Source: Fimbriimonadaceae bacterium (lineage in GTDB: Bacteria > Armatimonadota > Fimbriimonadia > Fimbriimonadales > Fimbriimonadaceae). Taken from it: DNA of 39,007 nt. Position 1 is the first letter of the stretch. Each line of letters begins with the position of its first letter. Positions 31,637 through 39,007 of the stretch are shown here, piece by piece. Below the pieces are notes generated by a model, which saw only the letters and a program-made list of their open reading frames with translations, was not told the origin of the DNA and made no database searches. The stretch covers positions 1 to 39,007 of the forward strand of contig JANWJY010000140.1 in the NCBI GenBank assembly GCA_025451715.1. Reading direction: 5' to 3'. Made by a program: the position numbers and the translations under genes.

Positions 31637-32986
31637 ATGAACCGTTCAATTGCACTCTTGCTTCTCGCGTCTGTGATTACGCCGGCGATCTTCGCCCAAG
31701 AGGTGTATCACGGCACCGCCCAAATCGCGTACTTGAAGGTCAGAAACAGCGATGGCACGTACACGACAATTCGTGACGTTGGCACGATACCGATAAAAAT
31801 CACACCGATCGATGCCACGGTTGGGACCGACACCCTTGACATTCACAACCTGCCTTCCACCCTCGGCCTTACGAAAGGTGGCGGGGGAGGGTTCTTGGGC
31901 GTATCTGGGTACCAAACCGTGTACCAAAACGACACGGGATCGTACTTCGTCGCTATAGACGGCGCCAGCTGCCTTGACGACACTGTGCACACTGCGGCTG
32001 GCAACGGCAAGGCCTGGAGCATCGTCAAGTTCGGGGTTCATATTTCGGACGACCGGCGAACTGGCAAGTTCCTCCTCCGATGGCGGGGATATGCGACGTA
32101 TACGGGCCAGCTCGGCCCCGGCGTCAGTGCGTTTAGCAACGAGTTCTTCGATTCGGGGTTCTACGTGGAACGAAACCAGTTCCCGGCAACCCCGCCAGGT
32201 CAGTCTACGTTTCTCGTCGAGGGCGACATCAGTCAGTACCCCGTGTTCATCGTCCCGAACCAGACTTGCTACATGGCATCTCAGTTCCGCACACCACACC
32301 CGCTCGGACCACAGTTCGAGGATGGCGAAGGGCCGTTCACATTGGACTGGAACGTGTTCGCCAACAACGGACCGCAAATCGGGACGAGCCAGGACATGTT
32401 TTGGTACGACGTGCCCGCCGATGGTGTCTATGACGAGACCGAAGTGGACATGTTCGACCCGGAGGATGGCGGTGTCGGGGCCGGTAACTTCGCATTCAAG
32501 GCGCAAGTCAATTCCGGCCCAACGAACGTAGTCAATCCGTTCTCGTTCAACTGGTTCCGTGGCACACACATGTCTGGAAACGTGGGGAGCCTTTGGTTCG
32601 ATGACGGGAACTACAACGTGGGGCGGTCGGGCGCAACCCCGATCGTGACCGAGGCACCTGCACAGATCGTGGTCGAGTCGTTCTCACCGACCAACTTTCC
32701 AACTGCACTGAGAATCGACGCTCAGGCTAAAGTGAATACAGTTAACCTAGGGATGAGGGTTGAACTCTGGAACTTCACGACGTCACAGTGGGTCCAAGTT
32801 GCCAGTGGCTCAGTCGGCACGAGCGATACGACCCTGATAGGGTTCGCATCGAACCCGGGACAGTGCGTTCAAGCAGGAACTTCGACGATCCGCGCAAAGG
32901 TCAGTTTCTATCGGATCGGCGCGACGCCAGTCTTCGTATGGTTGGCTTCGGTCGATCGCATAGTCTGGACGATCACTTCACCGTAG
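31637..32986 (+). CDS. Secreted protein of unknown function
   Basis: 449 residues with a clear signal peptide (MNRSIALLLLASVITPAIFA, cut before QEVYHG). The mature chain is beta-rich, Gly/Asn/Thr-rich and poor in Lys, typical of exported or surface proteins. Its C-terminal 100 residues (VESFSPTNFPTALRIDAQAKVNTVNLGMRVELWNF...) look like a beta-sandwich domain of carbohydrate-binding or PEP-CTERM-associated type, but without a membrane anchor or sorting signal. Three Cys are seen in the mature part (ASCLDD, QTCYMAS, GQCVQAG). I do not recognise the family. A strong hairpin follows the gene. Confidence 0.75.
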   Translation: MNRSIALLLLASVITPAIFAQEVYHGTAQIAYLKVRNSDGTYTTIRDVGTIPIKITPIDATVGTDTLDIHNLPSTLGLTKGGGGGFLGVSGYQTVYQNDTGSYFVAIDGASCLDDTVHTAAGNGKAWSIVKFGVHISDDRRTGKFLLRWRGYATYTGQLGPGVSAFSNEFFDSGFYVERNQFPATPPGQSTFLVEGDISQYPVFIVPNQTCYMASQFRTPHPLGPQFEDGEGPFTLDWNVFANNGPQIGTSQDMFWYDVPADGVYDETEVDMFDPEDGGVGAGNFAFKAQVNSGPTNVVNPFSFNWFRGTHMSGNVGSLWFDDGNYNVGRSGATPIVTEAPAQIVVESFSPTNFPTALRIDAQAKVNTVNLGMRVELWNFTTSQWVQVASGSVGTSDTTLIGFASNPGQCVQAGTSTIRAKVSFYRIGATPVFVWLASVDRIVWTITSP

Positions 32987-33007
32987 TTGGTGTAGCAGCG
33001 CAATGGA

Positions 33008-33041
33008 AGCGGGGCCGAGTCCTTTAGGATTCGGCCCCGCT
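33008..33041 (+). terminator. Strong 15-bp hairpin terminator
   Basis: A 15-bp stem with one G-T wobble, TTTA loop, 21 nt after the secreted protein's stop. The tail CCTCTATCC is only partly T-rich. Confidence 0.65.
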
Positions 33042-33076
33042 CCTCTATCCAAGAATAGTCCATCATAGGAGAGTAA

Positions 33077-34240
33077 GTGACACTGCGACCTCACGCCGTT
33101 CTGATCGATGGCCGCCTCGAGTCTGGGCTCGAGGTGGAGATCGACGCGGCAGGGGAAGTGCACGAGGTTCGCGCACTCGAAGGAGACCCCGAGGAATATG
33201 TTCTGAGCCCTGCGTTCGTAAACGCGCACTCGCACCTCGAGTACAGGGGGCTCCAGGGTCAGCTCACCGCGCGCGGATACTATGACTGGATACAGGCGAT
33301 TACCTCAGCAAAGCTCGCACAGACTCCGGCCCAAGTCCGCGAGGACTGTCTAGTCGCCGCCTATGAGAACCAGCTCTCCGGCGTGGCATACATCGCCGAG
33401 CACTCGGACAGGCCGTACAGCGGCGAAGCGATGTCGCACCACGGCCTCGACGGGATCATCTTCCAGGAAGTCATCACGTTCGGCAAGGAGTCGGTGCTTG
33501 GAGACAGGCTCGGAGAGGTCGCCGAGAACATGCGACAGAACGCGCGCCACTTTGACGGTGATGTCCACATCAACCCGCATGCGCCCTGGACCGTTGACGA
33601 GGCGACACTGCGCTCGATCGCTGAGGCAGGTGGCCGCATCAGTATCCACGTCGCAGAGTCTGTGCACGAGAACGACTACTTCGAAAAGGACAAGGGGCCG
33701 ATTGCACAGGCCTGCCGAAAGGCGGGCGTTACCCGGACACTCGGCCTTCGCGTCGTTCCGTACTTGGCGGGACTGGGATACCTCCGGCAAGGTGTGCAGT
33801 TTGTGCACTGTTGCGACGTCGAGGATGGCGAAATCGACCAGATTGCCACCGCAGGCGTCGCAGTCGCCCACTGTCCACGCTCGAACGAGGCGCTCGATTG
33901 TCCAAGGATGCCCTTGCGCGAGATGCTCGACGCGGGCGTGCTCGTCGGGCTCGGCTTGGACTCAGCAGCATCCAGCGGGCCAATCGACATGTTCGCAGAA
34001 ATGCGGATGGCGCTTGAAGTCGCACAAAAGCGGGGTGCCGAGGTGACGCCCGAGGAAGTTTGGCGCATGGCGACGACGATGGGTGCTGAATCACTCGGGC
34101 TGCACGGTTGGGAGATCGGCGAGGGCCGGTTCGTGCCCATGCTGAAGATCCACGTTTCGGACGCGCAGAGCACAGGAGACCTCATCGCTACCGCGAGCCC
34201 AAGGAGCGTCGAATGGGTGACACCCACAGTCCACAACTGA
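33077..34240 (+). CDS. Amidohydrolase family metal-dependent deaminase
   Basis: 387 residues. Metal site: HSH at 51-53 (NAHSHLEYRG), His of SIHVAES near 190, His of VHCCDVEDG near 244 and Asp of GLGLDSAAS near 295. The arrangement fits the ATZ/TRZ and S-adenosylhomocysteine/aminofutalosine deaminase group that hydrolyses amino groups of purines and pyrimidines; the exact substrate is not readable. Aminodeoxyfutalosine deaminase (menaquinone route) is one option, but no other mqn gene is here. The start is GTG 33077, preceded by AGGAG at the normal distance. Its 3' end overlaps the next gene by 28 bp. Confidence 0.8.
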   Translation: MTLRPHAVLIDGRLESGLEVEIDAAGEVHEVRALEGDPEEYVLSPAFVNAHSHLEYRGLQGQLTARGYYDWIQAITSAKLAQTPAQVREDCLVAAYENQLSGVAYIAEHSDRPYSGEAMSHHGLDGIIFQEVITFGKESVLGDRLGEVAENMRQNARHFDGDVHINPHAPWTVDEATLRSIAEAGGRISIHVAESVHENDYFEKDKGPIAQACRKAGVTRTLGLRVVPYLAGLGYLRQGVQFVHCCDVEDGEIDQIATAGVAVAHCPRSNEALDCPRMPLREMLDAGVLVGLGLDSAASSGPIDMFAEMRMALEVAQKRGAEVTPEEVWRMATTMGAESLGLHGWEIGEGRFVPMLKIHVSDAQSTGDLIATASPRSVEWVTPTVHN

Positions 34241-34527
34241 GAGCGCTTTGGAAGGTCGTCCGCTCGATCCCCAAGGGCAGCGTGGCGTCGTACGGTTCGG
34301 TCGGCAGGGCCCTTCCTAACCCGTGCAGCGGCTTCCTCGTCGGCAGGTGGATGGCGTCGTGCCCCCAGGACGGTACGCCCTGGTGGCGCGTGGTGAATGC
34401 GAAGGGCCACTTGCCGATCGCGAAAAAGTCGCCTGAGCTCGCGCACGAACAACGGCGCATTCTAGAGAAGGAGAAGGTGAAGTTCGACGGTGACACGATC
34501 AAACCGGCGCACTTCTGGGTGCCTTGA
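34213..34527 (+). CDS. Alkyltransferase-like protein (ATL, MGMT fold)
   Basis: 104 residues, only the DNA-binding MGMT domain. Where the repair enzyme has the alkyl-accepting motif PCHR, this protein has PWWR (Trp57, Trp58), so it cannot accept an alkyl group itself. ATL proteins bind O6-alkylguanine and hand it to nucleotide excision repair. The helix-turn-helix start (VASYGSVGRALPNPCSGFLVGRWMASC) is typical. ATG 34213 has AAGGAG six nt upstream, within the end of the amidohydrolase gene, showing that the two are co-transcribed. Confidence 0.9.
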   Translation: MGDTHSPQLRALWKVVRSIPKGSVASYGSVGRALPNPCSGFLVGRWMASCPQDGTPWWRVVNAKGHLPIAKKSPELAHEQRRILEKEKVKFDGDTIKPAHFWVP

Positions 34528-34530
34528 CCG

Positions 34531-35853
34531 CTACGCCATCGCCTCTTCCGGCGTCTCGGTCGGCTCGCCCTCCCACTTTGCAACGCACGCGGCTATGGTC
34601 ATGTCGCCTGTCACGTTGAGCACGGTGCGCGACATGTCGAGGATGCGGTCGATGCCGAGCACGATGCCGATCGTCTCGACGGGAATGTTGAAGCGCTGTA
34701 TGACGCCGGCGATCATCGGCCACGAACCGCCTGGCACTCCTGCCGTGCCGATTCCCGCGACGATCGCGAGGAGCATGACTTGGAACTGTTGGCTGAGGTC
34801 GAGGTCAATTCCTACGAACTGGGCTAGGAAGAGGATGGTGATGCCCTCGAAGAGCGCGGTGCCGTTCTGGTTTCCTGTCGCGCCTACTGTTAGGACGAAA
34901 GTGGAAATCTTGCGTGGCAAGCCGAGGTCCTCTTCCGCAGCCTTCAGGGCCGTTGGGAGCGTTGCGTTGCTAGAAGAGGTCGCGAACGCGGTGAGCATGA
35001 CTGTCTTCATTTGACGGAAGAACTCCATGGGGTTGCGCTTCGCGAGGAATTTGATGACGAGGCTGTAGACCACAAACTGGTGGAACGCGAGCGCGGCGAG
35101 CACGATGAGGACGTACTTGCCCAGAGTCGTGACCAAGTCGAACCCGAGTATTGCTCCGGTACGGAACACGAGGAAGAAGACTCCTATTGGGGCAAGCAAC
35201 ATCGCAAAGTCGATGACCTTCAGACTGACCGCGAACAGACCCTCCAAGAACTGCTTGAGGGGCAGCGCCTTTTCGGGATCGATGGCCGAGAGCGCGATGC
35301 CGAACACAAGCGAGAAGAACATGAACGGGAGCAGCCCGCCAGTGAGGGCTCGGGTTGCTTCAAGAAGCGGGTTCCGCGGCAAGATGCCAAGCGTCGGAGG
35401 GTCGGCCTCAGCGGGCTTTTCTGCCGCACCCTTCTTTTCTGCCGCCCCCTTGTCAATCGCAGCGAGCAGTGCCTGTCGCTTCTCTTCGGGAAGCCCGACG
35501 CCGGGTTTAACGGCGTTGACTGCCGCAATGCCGAGCAAAACCGCGATCACGCTTAGGACGATCGTCATCACGAGGGCACGAAAACCAATACGGCCGACCT
35601 TAGTCGCATCTCCGATCTCAGCAATTCCCAGAGTGAGTGCAGAGAAGAGTAGCGGAACGACGATCATGAAGATCATCGTGAGAAAGATCGAGCCGACGTT
35701 GTTCGCGATGTTCTCCGAGAACCAGACGAGATCTTCGTTCTTCGGGCCGCCCGGCAAGACGAACTGAGCCGTGATCCCAAGTACACCTCCTGCGACGAGC
35801 GAAAGAAGGATCTTCGTGTGCAGGGGCGTGCGCTTGCGGGCGGTCTCGGCCAT
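34531..35853 (-). CDS. DAACS family dicarboxylate/amino acid:cation symporter
   Basis: 440 residues, about eight membrane helices plus two re-entrant loops. Hairpin 1 motif: TAFATSSSNATLPTALKAAEE (the SSS loop). TM7: NQNGTALFEG (substrate/Na+ site). Hairpin 2: GIGTAGVPGGSWPM. TM8: VLGIDRILDMSRTVLNVTGD with the conserved Asp, Arg and Asn. An extra Ala/Lys-rich insertion (AAIDKGAAEKKGAAEKPAEAD, about residues 129-149) sits between the third and fourth helices. It imports glutamate, aspartate or C4-dicarboxylates with Na+ or H+. Promoter box TACTGT lies 5 nt before the ATG. Confidence 0.92.
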   Translation of the reverse strand: MAETARKRTPLHTKILLSLVAGGVLGITAQFVLPGGPKNEDLVWFSENIANNVGSIFLTMIFMIVVPLLFSALTLGIAEIGDATKVGRIGFRALVMTIVLSVIAVLLGIAAVNAVKPGVGLPEEKRQALLAAIDKGAAEKKGAAEKPAEADPPTLGILPRNPLLEATRALTGGLLPFMFFSLVFGIALSAIDPEKALPLKQFLEGLFAVSLKVIDFAMLLAPIGVFFLVFRTGAILGFDLVTTLGKYVLIVLAALAFHQFVVYSLVIKFLAKRNPMEFFRQMKTVMLTAFATSSSNATLPTALKAAEEDLGLPRKISTFVLTVGATGNQNGTALFEGITILFLAQFVGIDLDLSQQFQVMLLAIVAGIGTAGVPGGSWPMIAGVIQRFNIPVETIGIVLGIDRILDMSRTVLNVTGDMTIAACVAKWEGEPTETPEEAMA

Positions 35854-35858
35854 GCCGC

Positions 35859-35864
35859 ACAGTA
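35859..35864 (-). promoter_or_regulatory. TACTGT -10 box (symporter)
   Basis: Ends 5 nt before the ATG at 35853; leaderless layout without the GG prefix. Confidence 0.4.
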
Positions 35865-35904
35865 TGCGCGATAGGCGTGAGTTATTGGAACCTCGAAGCC
35901 GCCT

Positions 35905-36999
35905 TCAAGCGCGGGCATACCGAGAAACAAGAGCGGGCCACGTGCCGCCCTCGACTGCTTCTCGCACTTCGCGCATCAGCCGGGCGTAAAACGCGAGGTT
36001 GTGTAGCGTCGCGAGGCGTGCGGCCAGCGGTTCGTCGGTCTTGAACAGGTGGCGGATGTAAGCGGCGGAGTACCGCTCTGTCTGTGGGAACACGGAGTCC
36101 GGATCGTGCGGCCCGCCGTGGTTGGCCCACTCCTGGTTTGCGGCGTTGATGCGCCCGTTCAAGGTATAGAGCGCGTGGTGGCGCGCCATGCGCGTGGGCA
36201 GCACACAGTCGAACATGTCGATCCCGCACGCGACCGCGTGGATGATGTCCTGTGGGTGCCCGACGCCCATCAGGTAGCGCGGCTTACCGGCCGGGAGTAG
36301 CGGCGCCGTGTACTCGACCACTGGATACTGCATATCGGTCGGTTCACCCACCGACACTCCGCCGATAGCGAAGCCGTCAAATTCCAGATTTGTTACAGTT
36401 CCCGCGCTTTCCTTACGCAAATCCTCGTGAGTACCTCCCTGAACGATCCCGAACACGGCTTGCCCCTCGCGCTTAACAGAGAGGTTGCGCGGCGCCCATT
36501 GGTGCGTCCGTCGCATCGCCTCCGCTGCCCCATCCTTGGTGCAAGGGAAGGGCGGACACTCGTCGAGCGCCATGCTGACGTCGACCCCGAACTGGCCTTG
36601 GATCTGGATCGACCGTTCTGGAGTGAGGAACGTCTCGTTGCCGTCGAGGTGGCTTCGGAAGGTCACTCCCTCGTCGGTGATCTTGCGGCTCTTTGCGAGC
36701 GACATGACCTGGAACCCGCCAGAGTCGGTGAGGATCGGCTTGCTCCACGACATGAACCTATGGAGACCGCCGAGCCTCTCGATGAGGTCCGCCCCCGGCC
36801 TTTGTGAGAGGTGGTAGGTGTTGCTCAGGACAAGCTCGAACCCGAGCTGCTCGAGGTCCTCTGAGCCGAGCGTTTTGACCGTGCCGTATGTGCCGACGGG
36901 CATGAAGCAAGGAGCCTCGACAGTGCCGTGTGGGGTATGGATGCGCCCCCGTCTGGCGCGGGTGTGCGGGCACTGGGCTAGGAGCTCGTAGCGGACCAC
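35905..36999 (-). CDS. tgt: tRNA-guanine transglycosylase lacking its zinc cysteines
   Basis: 364 residues; places preQ1 in the wobble position of queuosine tRNAs. Catalytic Asp264 (GIDMFDCVLPTR) and Asp92 (LTDSGGFQ) are present, as are GIVQGGTHEDLR and the substrate loop AIGGVSVGE. Numbering matches E. coli Tgt, where zinc is held by Cys302, Cys304, Cys307 and His333. Here those positions are Ser302, Phe304, Thr307 and His333 (DSVFPQTERYSAAYIRHL), so zinc binding by this site is unlikely although the fold around it is kept. In the usual PTRNARN one Asn is Met (PTRMARH). The start is GTG 36999. Confidence 0.92.
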   Translation of the reverse strand: MVRYELLAQCPHTRARRGRIHTPHGTVEAPCFMPVGTYGTVKTLGSEDLEQLGFELVLSNTYHLSQRPGADLIERLGGLHRFMSWSKPILTDSGGFQVMSLAKSRKITDEGVTFRSHLDGNETFLTPERSIQIQGQFGVDVSMALDECPPFPCTKDGAAEAMRRTHQWAPRNLSVKREGQAVFGIVQGGTHEDLRKESAGTVTNLEFDGFAIGGVSVGEPTDMQYPVVEYTAPLLPAGKPRYLMGVGHPQDIIHAVACGIDMFDCVLPTRMARHHALYTLNGRINAANQEWANHGGPHDPDSVFPQTERYSAAYIRHLFKTDEPLAARLATLHNLAFYARLMREVREAVEGGTWPALVSRYARA

Positions 37000-37050
37000 T
37001 GAGGCAGAAGTATGCCAGAGGCTTCTGCCTTCGGCTTTCCGAGCGCGACT

Positions 37051-37058
37051 GGTACCCT
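37051..37058 (+). promoter_or_regulatory. GGTACCCT leaderless -10 box (der)
   Basis: The hexamer ends 9 nt before the ATG at 37068, and the intervening bases (CAAACCCCC) contain no SD. Confidence 0.5.
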
Positions 37059-37067
37059 CAAACCCCC

Positions 37068-38408
37068 ATGTCCTCAGAACTGCCGACAGTCGTCATCGTC
37101 GGCCGCCCCAACGTCGGAAAGAGCACGCTCTTCAACCGGATCGCGGGGCGGAGGATCGCTGTCGTCCAAGACACGCCCGGGGTGACGCGAGACCGGCTCT
37201 ACGCCGAGTGTGAGCGCCACGGGCGGCGTTTTCAGCTTGTCGACACGGGCGGAATCCTGTTCGGCGACGACGACCCGCTCGTCGAGCAGATCAAGGTGCA
37301 GGCCGAGGTCGCGATAAGCGAGGCGGACGTCGTGCTTTTCATGGTCGATGCGATCGACGGGCCGATGCCTGGCGACTGGGACCTCGCCGAGCGGCTGCGA
37401 GGTTTTGAAAAGCCAGTGTACCTGATCGTCAACAAGGCCGACAACAAGGAACGCGAGCAGATCGCGAACGAGTTCTTCGCGCTCGGTGTAGGAGAGCTTG
37501 TTCCCGTGAGCTCCGTGCACGGCACTGGTGTCGAAGATATGCTCGAGCGCGTCGTAGAGGACTTTCCGAAGCACCTCGGCGAAATGCCGGACGACACGCT
37601 CAAGCTCGCGATCATCGGGCGCCCTAACGTCGGCAAGTCGTCGATGCTCAACGCGCTGGTCGGAGAAGAGCGTGCGATCGTCAGCGACATCCCCGGCACG
37701 ACGCGCGACGCGATCGACACACCGATCGTGTACAAGGGCCAGGCGTTCCGGCTGATCGACACGGCGGGAATCCGCCGTCGAGGCAAGGTCCAGGGAAGCA
37801 TCGAGTACTACATGGTGTTGCGCGCAACGAAGGCGATGGAGCGCGCTGACTGCGCGCTCGTGGTGATCGATGGAGTGGACGGCCTCACGGACGGCGACAA
37901 GCGTGTGATGAAGACCGCGCACGACATGGGCAAGCCGATCGTCATCGCAGTCAACAAGTGGGACGCGGTCGAGCCGCCTACGGGCGATCTTGGCAAGAAC
38001 TCACCGGCGAAGCGCGACTTTCTCAGGACGATCCGAGACCAGATGCCAGAGTGCGCATATGCCATTGTGAGGTATACGAGCGCGCTCGAGTCGTCAGGGC
38101 TCGACGGGGTGATGAAGGCCGTGCGGGCGGCTTTCGACAATTGGAACTTCCGCACGACCACGGGCGAGCTTAACCGGATCGTGCAAGACGCCGTGTTCGA
38201 GAAGCCGCTCAACCGAAAGGGAAAGGCCGCCAAAGTCCGGTACGTCACCCAGGCCGAATCGCGCCCACCAACGATCGTGATGTTCGTCAACGACCCCGAG
38301 CTGTTCCACTTCTCCTACGTGCGTTACATCGAGAACCAGGTTCGTAAAGTGCACCCCCTCGAAGGCACCCCCGTCCGGGTCGTGGCGCGGCGCAGTTCGG
38401 GCCCGTGA
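37068..38408 (+). CDS. der: Ribosome-associated GTPase Der (EngA)
   Basis: 446 residues, two GTPase domains in tandem plus a KH-like C-terminal domain. First P-loop GRPNVGKST at 12-20, then DTPGVTRD, DTGG and NKAD. Second P-loop GRPNVGKSS near 184, then DIPGTTRD, DTAG and NKWD. C-terminal end: KVRYVTQAESRPPTIVMFVNDPELFHFSYVRYIENQVRK, which is the KH-like fold. It helps mature the 50S subunit. A longer reading from 36930 would cross the tgt promoter region and is rejected. Confidence 0.96.
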   Translation: MSSELPTVVIVGRPNVGKSTLFNRIAGRRIAVVQDTPGVTRDRLYAECERHGRRFQLVDTGGILFGDDDPLVEQIKVQAEVAISEADVVLFMVDAIDGPMPGDWDLAERLRGFEKPVYLIVNKADNKEREQIANEFFALGVGELVPVSSVHGTGVEDMLERVVEDFPKHLGEMPDDTLKLAIIGRPNVGKSSMLNALVGEERAIVSDIPGTTRDAIDTPIVYKGQAFRLIDTAGIRRRGKVQGSIEYYMVLRATKAMERADCALVVIDGVDGLTDGDKRVMKTAHDMGKPIVIAVNKWDAVEPPTGDLGKNSPAKRDFLRTIRDQMPECAYAIVRYTSALESSGLDGVMKAVRAAFDNWNFRTTTGELNRIVQDAVFEKPLNRKGKAAKVRYVTQAESRPPTIVMFVNDPELFHFSYVRYIENQVRKVHPLEGTPVRVVARRSSGP

Positions 38409-38424
38409 AAAGTCCAAGTCGGGC

Positions 38425-38432
38425 GGTAGAAT
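38425..38432 (+). promoter_or_regulatory. GGTAGAAT -10 box (grpE)
   Basis: The hexamer ends 16 nt before the ATG at 38449, leaving room for a short leader with AGGAG; so grpE has its own promoter behind der. Confidence 0.5.
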
Positions 38433-38448
38433 CCTGGGAATAGGAGCT

Positions 38449-39007
38449 ATGAGTCTGGAAAACGAGAAGATCCAGGAACCTGTTGCGGAGGACGGCCCGC
38501 AAGAACCCTCTAACGGCACACAAGAAGAGAGGCCAAAGGAGAAGAAACGGAAAGGGCACGACGAGCAGGTCGCCAAGCTTCAAGCCGAAGTAGCGTCGCT
38601 TCGCGACCAGATGGTGCGCTCCATGGCCGAGGCACAGAACATACAAAGGCGCATGCGTGAGCAGCACGAGGAGGCGCTAAAGTACGCGGCGCAACCCGTT
38701 GTCACTGCGCTCCTCCCCGTGCTAGACAACCTGGAGCGCTCGCTTGCATCGTTAGAGATGGGAGCGAGCCCGGACAAGGTCTTGGAGGGCGTGAGGGCTA
38801 TCGACAGGCAACTCCGGCAAGTGCTCTCATCCATCAATGTCGAGCGCATCGATGCGGTCGGCCAGGAGTTCAACCCCGAGGTGCACGAGGCGCTGACGAC
38901 CACGGTTTCCGAGGATCACAAGGAGAACACGGTCCTCGCAGAGATCGAGCCTGGATACAGGATGCACGGGCGGGTCATACGCCCGGCGCGGGTGCAGGTC
39001 AACAAAA
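38449..39007 (+). CDS. grpE: GrpE nucleotide exchange factor, 3' end cut by window edge
   Basis: 186 residues visible, open at the right edge. An acidic/Lys-rich tail (about 1-40) is followed by the long helix QVAKLQAEVASLRDQMVRSMAEAQNIQRRMREQHEEALKYA. The globular part then starts VTALLPVLDNLERSL and ends with the beta-wing motif VGQEFNPEVHEALTTT and IEPGYRMHGRVIRPARVQV. It releases ADP from DnaK. The gene should be nearly complete here. dnaK or dnaJ may follow outside the window. ATG 38449 has AGGAG very close upstream (2 nt spacing). Confidence 0.93.
   Translation, partial: MSLENEKIQEPVAEDGPQEPSNGTQEERPKEKKRKGHDEQVAKLQAEVASLRDQMVRSMAEAQNIQRRMREQHEEALKYAAQPVVTALLPVLDNLERSLASLEMGASPDKVLEGVRAIDRQLRQVLSSINVERIDAVGQEFNPEVHEALTTTVSEDHKENTVLAEIEPGYRMHGRVIRPARVQVNK

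Noticed and set aside
36930..37067. An N-terminal extension of Der
   Set aside because: It would overlap the tgt 5' end and cross the GGTACCCT box; the family starts directly before the first P-loop.

Overview
The window is high-GC bacterial chromosome, gene-dense, with no tRNA, rRNA, CRISPR array or transposase that I could find. Its character fits Armatimonadota, probably Fimbriimonadia. This is an inference from the style of the proteins: several DUF1559-like prepilin proteins with an FTLIELLVVIAI leader, an FN3 protein, ECF sigma/anti-sigma pairs and a GH127 enzyme. No marker gene settles it.

Layout. 1-4.3 kb: end of an unknown gene, a SRAP (YedK/HMCES-like) protein, a DprA-like protein translationally coupled to a methylthio-purine nucleoside phosphorylase, and a beta-CASP nuclease. 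4.3-8.6 kb: GH127 glycosidase, an ECF sigma/anti-sigma pair and a Gfo/Idh/MocA oxidoreductase. 8.6-12.5 kb: a pstB with no other pst gene nearby, aroC, a pterin carbinolamine dehydratase and pckA. 12.5-20.2 kb: three prepilin-like proteins, an LCP protein, a secreted GH26-like glycosidase, ornithine aminotransferase and a MATE-like transporter. 20.3-24.4 kb: secreted M28 peptidase, a second ECF sigma with a large membrane partner, and an SDR enzyme. 24.4-26.5 kb: a type II restriction-modification operon, then a 21-bp tandem array and an FN3 protein. 27.4-30.7 kb: a broken proS and a DUF2207 membrane protein. 30.75-31.56 kb: about 800 nt without a credible gene but dense in tetraloop-capped hairpins, a candidate large non-coding RNA. 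31.6-39 kb: a secreted protein, an amidohydrolase, an alkyltransferase-like protein, a dicarboxylate symporter, tgt (without its zinc cysteines), der and the start of grpE.

The most interesting signals are not ordinary genes. (1) The structured region at 30.75-31.56 kb has four C(UUCG)G and four GCAA loop motifs that make sense on the + strand only. (2) A promoter motif GGTANNNT, usually followed by C, lies 6-9 nt before the start codon of ten genes. This implies leaderless transcripts and fixes several start codons. (3) A 7-bp repeat (consensus GAGWGCR) begins at the stop codon in four convergent gene junctions, while the other four convergent junctions have at most 3 bp between stops. (4) A 21-bp array of ten units alternates two subtypes. 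(5) A direct repeat with 11-bp period upstream of pstB resembles a Pho box and includes the stop codon of aroC. (6) Tgt lacks all three zinc cysteines, and proS carries both a frameshift and a stop.
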